Positions 7,286 to 11,843 of a stretch of DNA of 11,843 nucleotides are shown here, piece after piece. This DNA is from BPJO01 sp037189665 (GTDB lineage: Bacteria > Planctomycetota > Phycisphaerae > Tepidisphaerales > Tepidisphaeraceae): assembly GCA_037189665.1 (NCBI GenBank), contig JBBCIV010000152.1, forward strand, positions 1 through 11,843. Reading direction: 5' to 3'. Every line of letters starts with the position of its first letter. Positions within the stretch are counted from its first letter, which is position 1. A program made the position numbers and the translations under genes. The notes beneath the pieces were generated by a model. That model did no database searches, was not told where the DNA came from, and worked only from the letters and a program-made list of their open reading frames with translations.

Positions 7286-8437
7286 ATGCTGCTGATCGCC
7301 CTGAAAATGCTTCTTGGAGATAGACTGAAGTACGGCGCGCTGGTCGTCGGCGTGGCGTTCGCGTCGTTGCTCATCACGCAGCAGGCGTCGATCTTCAACG
7401 GCTTTGCCCGTCAGACCGGCGCGTGGATTCGCGACACCGACGTCGCCGACTTGTGGGTGATGGACGAGCAAGTGGAGTTCACGATCGATCTGAAGCCGAT
7501 GGTCGAAACGCAGCTCGGCCGGGTGCGAGGGGTGGAAGGCGTGGAGTGGGCGGTGCCGGTTTACATGAACTTTTTCAATGCCGTCTTTCCCGACGGCACG
7601 CAGCGGAACGTGCGCGTGGTCGGCATCGATGACGCGACGCTCATCGGCGGCCCGCCAACGATGGTGGAGGGGTCGCTGGCCGATCTGCGTCAGGACAAGG
7701 CGGTGCTGATGAACGCCGAGATGGCCGCCACGTCGCTCCTGCTCAAGCGCCACCCCGGCGGCCCGAGGCCGATGCGGGTGGGCGACCGGCTCAGCTTCAA
7801 CGACAACGAGGTGAAGGTCGTCGGCAGCTATCGGGCGACCAAGGAGTTCTTCTGGGAGCCGATCTTCTACACCACCTTCAGCCGCGCGAAATTTCTCTAT
7901 AAGGACCGGCGCAGGAGCCTCACCTACATGATGGTAAAGGTGAGGGATGGCACGTCGGCCGAGGATGTGCAGCGCCGCATTGCGGAGGTCCGCGGCGTGA
8001 AGGCGCTCACCGGAGAGCAGTTTGAGGCGTTGACGCGCGAGTGGATTCTCCGTGAAACCGGCATCCTCGTGAACTTCGGCATCACCATCGCGCTGGGCGT
8101 CATTATCGGCCTGCTGGTGGCGGGGCAGACGTTCTACACGTTCGTGCTGGACAACCTGCGCCACTTCGGCGCGCTCAAGGCGATGGGCGTGAGCAACGCC
8201 CGCGCGGTGGCGATGCTGTCGGTGCAGACGGTGGTGGTGGCGTTGATCGGGTATGGCATCGGCGTCGGCGTGGCGAGCCTGAGCGGCATGTTGCTGGTAA
8301 AAGGCGGCCTGGCGTTCGAGATGAGCTGGCCGATCCCGCTCATCGCGGGGACGGCGGTGCTGATCTGCTGTCTGCTGGCGGGAATGCTCGGGATGGTTCG
8401 CGTCGTCCGGCTTGAGCCGGCGATGGTGTTCAAGTGA
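7286..8437 (+). CDS. MacB/DevC-type (FtsX fold) ABC transporter permease, paralogue 2
   Basis: The 383-residue protein is a clear paralogue of the permeases on either side. It shares the start ALKMLLGDRLKY (5-16), a middle block RVRGVEGVEWAVP (79-91) followed by VVGIDD (111-116), the coupling loop HFGALKAMGVS (293-303) and the end RLEPAMVFK. TM1 lies near 17-34; TM2-TM4 lie near 260-284, 308-332 and 348-372. It is the most divergent of the three: the segment around 182-212 (YRATKEFFWEP...YKDRRRS) differs, and the two cysteines shared by paralogues 1 and 3 are absent. The ATG at 7286 is aligned with the paralogues' starts; the ribosome binding site (GGTGA, 7275-7279) is modest. It probably forms a dimer with itself or with paralogue 3 and uses the ATPase encoded at 9882. 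Confidence 0.88.
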   Translation: MLLIALKMLLGDRLKYGALVVGVAFASLLITQQASIFNGFARQTGAWIRDTDVADLWVMDEQVEFTIDLKPMVETQLGRVRGVEGVEWAVPVYMNFFNAVFPDGTQRNVRVVGIDDATLIGGPPTMVEGSLADLRQDKAVLMNAEMAATSLLLKRHPGGPRPMRVGDRLSFNDNEVKVVGSYRATKEFFWEPIFYTTFSRAKFLYKDRRRSLTYMMVKVRDGTSAEDVQRRIAEVRGVKALTGEQFEALTREWILRETGILVNFGITIALGVIIGLLVAGQTFYTFVLDNLRHFGALKAMGVSNARAVAMLSVQTVVVALIGYGIGVGVASLSGMLLVKGGLAFEMSWPIPLIAGTAVLICCLLAGMLGMVRVVRLEPAMVFK

Positions 8438-8507
8438 CGGGGGGCGTGCGACGCGGCCGGCGAACGTAAGAAGCGGGCGTCTGCGGCGACTTCGCATTGC
8501 GGCATCT

Positions 8508-9680
8508 ATGAATCTTCTTGCACTCAAAATGCTCATTGGCGATCGAGCCAAGTACCTGGGCATCGTCTCAGGGCTGACCTTCGCCGCGCTGCTGATCGTG
8601 CAGCAGATGGGGATCTTCTTTGGCTTCCTGTCGCTGACGTCAACGTCGCTGAAGCGCATTCCCGAGGCGAAGCTGTGGATCGCTGACCCGGACGTGAAGT
8701 TCCTCGGCGACAACCGGCCGATGCTCGACAACATGCTGTTGCGCGTGCGCAGCGTGCCTGGCGTGGCGTGGGCGGTCCCGTACTACAGCGGCAGCCTCCG
8801 CGCCCGCCTCCCCGACGGCCGCGGGGAGACGTGCCTGGTCATCGGCATCGACGACTCCAGTTTCATCGGCGGACCGCACCCGATCACGATGATTGAGGGG
8901 ACGGTCGAAAACCTTCGTCACGCCGACAGCATCATCATCGATCAACGCACCGCAACGCAGATGTTCGCCGTGCGCCTGAACCCCGGCGATCCGACGTCGG
9001 AAAAGCGCCCGATCACGGTGGGGGAAACGGTCGAGCTGAACGACCAACGCGCCACGATCGTCGGCGTGTGCAAGACGATCCTTCAGATGCAGGGCGAGGC
9101 GACGGTGTTCACGACCTTCAACCGCGCCATCAAGTTCGCGCCCGCCGAGCGAAGGAGGACGAGCTTTATCCTTGCCGCGCCGAACGACGGCGTGGATGCC
9201 GGCGACGTGGCCCAGCGCATCGCCGACTCCACTCGCATGATGGCGCTTACGCCGGATCAGCTGCGAGAGAAGACGTGGGCGTTCTTCGTGTTCGAAGGCG
9301 GCTTTGGCGTCTTCTTCGGTATCACGGTGCTGTTCGGCGTGATCATCGGCGTCGGCATCGCCGGGCAGATGTTCTACAACTTCGTGCACGATAACCTGCG
9401 GTACTTCGCCATCCTGAAGGCGATGGGGGCGGGCTCATTACGACTGGTGTGGATGGTCATCCTCCAGGCGACGGTCACCGGTTTGATGGGATGGGCCCTC
9501 GGAATCGGCCTGGCGGCATGCTTCGGCTGGCTGGTGAAAGACAGCGACCAGATCCTCTTCGAAATCCCGCCAACGCTGTTCTTCGGCAGTTTGGCAGTGC
9601 TGTTGTCGATCTCGTGGCTGAGCGCACTGTTAAGCATTCGCACCGTCATCAGGCTGGACCCGGCGGTGGTATTTAAATGA
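8508..9680 (+). CDS. MacB/DevC-type (FtsX fold) ABC transporter permease, paralogue 3
   Basis: The 390-residue protein has TM1 near 17-34, an extracytoplasmic domain (about 40-260), and TM2-TM4 near 266-290, 312-338 and 356-378. YFAILKAMGAGS (299-310) is the coupling loop, and the end is RLDPAVVFK. It is visibly closer to paralogue 1 than to 2: compare RPITVGETVELNDQRATIVG (167-186) with RPLVIGDTLELNDRRAVVVG in paralogue 1. It keeps Cys109 and Cys188. The start is placed at ATG 8508 because MNLLALKMLIGDRAKY aligns with both paralogues from residue 1. An in-frame ATG at 8412 would add 32 arginine-rich residues and overlap paralogue 2's end. No obvious ribosome binding site precedes 8508, and the gap to paralogue 2 is 70 bp with no recognisable element, so it is likely in the same transcript. 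Confidence 0.88.
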   Translation: MNLLALKMLIGDRAKYLGIVSGLTFAALLIVQQMGIFFGFLSLTSTSLKRIPEAKLWIADPDVKFLGDNRPMLDNMLLRVRSVPGVAWAVPYYSGSLRARLPDGRGETCLVIGIDDSSFIGGPHPITMIEGTVENLRHADSIIIDQRTATQMFAVRLNPGDPTSEKRPITVGETVELNDQRATIVGVCKTILQMQGEATVFTTFNRAIKFAPAERRRTSFILAAPNDGVDAGDVAQRIADSTRMMALTPDQLREKTWAFFVFEGGFGVFFGITVLFGVIIGVGIAGQMFYNFVHDNLRYFAILKAMGAGSLRLVWMVILQATVTGLMGWALGIGLAACFGWLVKDSDQILFEIPPTLFFGSLAVLLSISWLSALLSIRTVIRLDPAVVFK

Positions 9681-9690
9681 AGACGGGGTT

Positions 9691-9858
9691 GGCCACGGAG
9701 ACGCACAGAGAAGAAATGCAGAGAGGAAGAGTTGATGAAAGCGGCGGATCCAGCATATGTGAGTGAGGACGACGAGCCGAATCCGGCGTTGAACGCGCTG
9801 GCGAACCGGATCATCGACGCGATGATCTCCGTACGTAAGGCACTGTGTCTCCGTGGCC
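9691..9858. repeat. Short interspersed element bounded by CCACGGAGAC-type inverted repeats
   Basis: GGCCACGGAGAC at 9691-9702 recurs inverted as GTCTCCGTGGCC at 9847-9858, a perfect 12-bp pair. Allowing a 2-base gap, it extends by ACAG on the inner side. The inside is partly purine-rich (CACAGAGAAGAAATGCAGAGAGGAAGAG). From memory, similar 'CCACGGAGACACAGAG' repeats flank GxxExxY-family genes in many planctomycete and other genomes. Here the element sits between permease 3 and the ATPase gene and leaves both reading frames intact. Mobility is inferred; no target-site duplication was identified. Confidence 0.55.
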
Positions 9859-9872
9859 AGTCCAGAATTTGA
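9735..9872 (+). pseudogene. 45-codon remnant resembling the N-terminus of a GxxExxY-family protein
   Basis: The frame reads from ATG 9735 to TGA 9872 (45 residues). Residues 21-37, ALANRIIDAMISVRKAL, resemble the start of GxxExxY proteins, where a 'I-I-G-A-A-I-E-V-H-[RK]-A-L-G-P-G' block precedes the rest of a ~125-residue domain. Immediately after KAL the sequence passes into the right inverted repeat (CTCCGTGGCC), so the Gly-Pro-Gly-Leu-Leu-Glu part and everything beyond it is missing. A purine-rich AGAGGAAGAG just upstream could serve as a ribosome binding site, so a peptide might still be made. The match is by eye and short; a random small frame is the alternative. Confidence 0.45.
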
Positions 9873-9881
9873 ATCAAAACC

Positions 9882-10613
9882 ATGACGGAAACCAAAACCC
9901 AACTCGCGGTCGAGTGCAAGCAGGTCACCAAGACCTACGGCAAGGGCGACAACAAGGTCGTCGCGTTGCGCGGCGTGGACATCTCGATTGGCGTCGGCGA
10001 GCTGCTGATGCTGGTCGGCCCGTCGGGCTGCGGGAAGACGACGTTGATCAGCGTGATCGCCGGCATTCTCGATCGCGATGGCGGGGAGTGCCGGGTGTTC
10101 GGGCACGACTACATGGAGATGTCCGGCCGCGAGCGGACGAAGTGGCGAGGGGAGACGATCGGGTTCGTCTTCCAGTCGTTCAACCTGTTGCCCACGCTCA
10201 CCGCGGCGGAGAACGTGTCGGTGCCGCTGCTGATCAACGGCATGCCGCGCGCCAAAGCGCTGGCGAAGGCGAGCGCGGTGCTCGAACGCGTAGGGTTGGC
10301 TTCGAAGATCAAATCGCTGCCGTCGCAGCTTTCGGGCGGGCAGCAGCAACGCGTTGCGATCGCGCGGGCGCTGGTTCACGATCCGAAGCTCATCGTCTGC
10401 GACGAGCCCACCAGCGCGCTCGACCACGAGACCGGCCATAAGGTCATGGACCTGTTCAAGGAAGTGGCGGTCGGCGAAGACCGGGCGCTCGTGGTCGTCA
10501 CGCACGACCAGCGCATCTTCGAGTTCGCCGATCGAATTGCCCGGATGGACGACGGGCACATTGAAAGCACCGAAGACAAACGCGACGGCCAGCAGGCCGC
10601 CGCCGAAATCTGA
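9882..10613 (+). CDS. ABC transporter ATP-binding protein, MacB/LolD/DevA type
   Basis: This 243-residue nucleotide-binding protein powers the membrane permeases by ATP hydrolysis on the cytoplasmic side. All motifs are intact: Walker A GPSGCGKTT (46-54), Q-loop FVFQSFNLLP (95-104), signature LSGGQQQR (150-157), Walker B LIVCDE (170-175), D-loop SALD (178-181) and the switch histidine in VTHD (His208). The SGGQQQRVAIARAL and DEPTSALD forms are typical of the MacB/LolD/DevA group that pairs with FtsX-fold permeases, which fits the three upstream permeases. It is the only ATPase in the window. The ATG at 9882 lacks a good ribosome binding site; the upstream repeat element ends only 23 bp before it and may have replaced the original leader. 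A short Gln/Ala-rich tail follows the domain. Confidence 0.95.
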   Translation: MTETKTQLAVECKQVTKTYGKGDNKVVALRGVDISIGVGELLMLVGPSGCGKTTLISVIAGILDRDGGECRVFGHDYMEMSGRERTKWRGETIGFVFQSFNLLPTLTAAENVSVPLLINGMPRAKALAKASAVLERVGLASKIKSLPSQLSGGQQQRVAIARALVHDPKLIVCDEPTSALDHETGHKVMDLFKEVAVGEDRALVVVTHDQRIFEFADRIARMDDGHIESTEDKRDGQQAAAEI

Positions 10614-10621
10614 ACAATCTT

Positions 10622-10695
10622 AAAAGGAGCAGGGAGTCAGGGGTCAGAAGAAGAAAAAGCGAGCCTTTATTTCCGGCTGACTCCCGGCTCCTTTT
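10622..10695. repeat. Palindromic GGAGTCAG-type repeat between ATPase and adaptor genes
   Basis: AAAAGGAGCAGGGAGTCAG (10622-10640) recurs inverted at 10677-10695 with one mismatch in 19 bases, around a 36-base purine-rich loop. In RNA it would form a strong hairpin followed by a short U-rich stretch. Repeats built on GGAGTCAGGAGTCAG are, from memory, common between genes in planctomycetes and some other lineages, so this is more likely an interspersed repeat than a dedicated terminator. It could still dampen or process the transcript before the adaptor gene. Confidence 0.6.
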
Positions 10696-10727
10696 GAGGG
10701 TCACTAAAGCATTGAGAGGCACACACT

Positions 10728-11777
10728 ATGATTCGTAAGTACATCCTTCCGTTGATTGCGGTGATCGGCGTCGCGTTCGCGATCTATTCCGTTCGTGCGT
10801 CGCAGAAGGAGCTGCCGCCCGCCGAGCCCGTCGCGCCGCCGCCGACGAGCAACTACACGCAGCAGATCGCCGGCGCAGGTTTGGTTGAGGCGCAGACGGA
10901 GAACATCGCGATCGGCACGGTGGTGCAGGGCGTGGTAGAGACGGTTTACGTGCAGGTGGGCGAACACGTGAAGCGCGGGCAGAAGCTTTTCAGCGTGGAT
11001 GCCAGCGATCTGAGCGCACAGCTCGTCACCCGTCAGGCCGCTGTCGCGGCGGCCGAGGCGAGGCTGGCGAAGTTGAAGGAAAGCCCTCGCGCCGAAGACG
11101 TCCCACCCGCCGAAGCGAAGGTGGTGGAGGCCAAGGCCGGCCTCGCCGATCGCGAGGACCAGCTCCAACGTCTTGGCCGACTGCACGCGCAAAATGCCGT
11201 GGGCGAGGATGAATACCAGCGCGCGGTCTTCGCGGCCGAGATCGCCAAGGCCCAGCTTGCCGGCGCCGAGGCCGACCTCGCCCGCATCAAGGCCGGCGCG
11301 TGGACGGCGGACATCAGGATCGCCGAGGCCGAGCTGGCCAGCGCCAAGGCGGAAGTCGAAGCGCTCAAGGTCGAGTGGAACCGCCGGACGGTTTACGCGC
11401 CGGTCGACGCCACCGTGCTTCAGGTTAAAACCCGCGCCGGCGAATACGCGATGGCCGGCGTGATGAACACGCCGCTGATGCTCATCGGCAACACCGATCA
11501 GATGCACGTCCGCGTCGATATCGACGAGAACGACGCCTGGCGCCTGAAGCCCAACTCCCGCGCCATCGGCAGCCTGCGCGGCAACAGTTCGCTCAAAAGC
11601 GAGTTGAGTTTCGTGAGGATCGAGCCGTACGTGGTCCCGAAGCGATCGCTCACCGGCGAGAGCACCGAACGCGTCGATACCCGCGTGCTACAGGTGATCT
11701 ACAAGGTCGAGAAAGCCGATTTCCCGATCTACGTCGGACAGCAGATGGATGTGTTTATCGAAGCCGGAGGGAAATGA
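10728..11777 (+). CDS. HlyD-family periplasmic adaptor (membrane fusion protein), DevB/YbhG/MacA-like
   Basis: The 349-residue protein bridges the inner-membrane ABC transporter and an outer-membrane channel. A single N-terminal membrane anchor (about 5-22) is followed by a proline-rich linker (29-39). The two halves of the lipoyl domain lie at 59-91 (IAIGTVVQGVVETVYVQVGE from 60) and 222-241 (VYAPVDATVLQVKTRAGEYA). Between them is an Ala/Glu/Lys-rich coiled-coil hairpin (about 95-218), and a beta-barrel and membrane-proximal region follows (255-345). The hairpin tip, RLGRLHAQNAVGEDEYQRA (148-166), matches the TolC-docking pattern, with Gly159 where Ser is usual. ATG 10728 has GAGAGG (10714-10719) 8 bases upstream. 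Placement directly after the ATPase supports one exporter. No TolC-like gene is in the window. Confidence 0.92.
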   Translation: MIRKYILPLIAVIGVAFAIYSVRASQKELPPAEPVAPPPTSNYTQQIAGAGLVEAQTENIAIGTVVQGVVETVYVQVGEHVKRGQKLFSVDASDLSAQLVTRQAAVAAAEARLAKLKESPRAEDVPPAEAKVVEAKAGLADREDQLQRLGRLHAQNAVGEDEYQRAVFAAEIAKAQLAGAEADLARIKAGAWTADIRIAEAELASAKAEVEALKVEWNRRTVYAPVDATVLQVKTRAGEYAMAGVMNTPLMLIGNTDQMHVRVDIDENDAWRLKPNSRAIGSLRGNSSLKSELSFVRIEPYVVPKRSLTGESTERVDTRVLQVIYKVEKADFPIYVGQQMDVFIEAGGK

Positions 11778-11843
11778 AGGATGTCGTGTGGCGTGACGAG
11801 TGTATCGCGTGAAAGACATCCTTGACCGCAGACGCTCGCAAGC

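Noticed and set aside
8412..8507. N-terminal extension of permease 3 from ATG 8412
   Set aside because: The added 32 residues are Arg-rich, overlap the end of permease 2 and have no counterpart in the two paralogues, which start exactly at the position equal to 8508.
7037..8734. 565-codon minus-strand frame across permeases 2 and 3
   Set aside because: Low-complexity His/Arg/Asp-rich translation with no domain signal, lying opposite a regulator end and two intact permeases.
10622..10695. Intrinsic terminator after the ATPase gene
   Set aside because: The loop is 36 bases and only four Ts lie at the 3' edge of the stem. The arms look like a dispersed GGAGTCAG repeat, and the adaptor that follows belongs to the same system.
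11777..11843. Start of a further gene (GTG 11800 or 11809) and a 9-bp inverted repeat AAGGATGTC/GACATCCTT
   Set aside because: Only about 12-15 codons are visible before the edge, there is no good ribosome binding site, and the inverted repeat lacks a T-tract. There is too little to call a gene or terminator.
1..11843. tRNA, rRNA, CRISPR array or complete insertion sequence
   Set aside because: I saw no regularly spaced direct repeats, no tRNA-like cloverleaf, no rRNA segment and no transposase frame.

Overview
The window is GC-rich and almost fully coding. It looks like a chromosomal segment from a bacterium with an outer membrane. No phylogenetic marker is present. Two kinds of short intergenic repeat (a 'CCACGGAGAC...' element and a 'GGAGTCAG' palindrome), together with the gene content, suggest Planctomycetota or a related PVC-type lineage; this is an impression from memory and not a demonstrated assignment.

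Left part (1-1772, minus strand): one long gene that runs off the left edge. It encodes a two-domain acyltransferase with a PlsC-type lysophospholipid acyltransferase domain followed by an OlsB/GNAT-like acyl-ACP acyltransferase domain. This is the architecture of OlsF, the bifunctional ornithine-lipid synthase. After a 148-bp divergent intergenic region, glycogen phosphorylase (glgP) reads rightward (1921-4470).

Right part (4490-11777, plus strand): a regulator and exporter locus. In order it holds a CecR/DUF1956-type TetR regulator, a MacB/DevC-type permease, a second and unrelated TetR regulator (WHG-type C-terminal domain), two more paralogous permeases, a MacB/LolD/DevA-type ATPase and a HlyD-type periplasmic adaptor. 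The parts match a tripartite MacAB/DevBCA-like exporter, which would need a TolC-type outer-membrane channel; none is visible here. Three permeases share one ATPase and one adaptor, and two repressors punctuate the cluster. The first TetR gene is preceded by a textbook arrangement in which an 18-bp palindrome fills the spacer between a -35 and a -10 box, and the resulting transcript would be nearly leaderless.

The junctions permease 3/ATPase and ATPase/adaptor each carry a short palindromic repeat element. The first encloses a 45-codon reading frame that looks like the amputated N-terminus of a GxxExxY-family protein. The substrate of the exporter cannot be read from sequence. The DevBCA precedent (glycolipid export) and the nearby aminolipid acyltransferase make a lipid or amphiphile cargo a reasonable but unproven idea.
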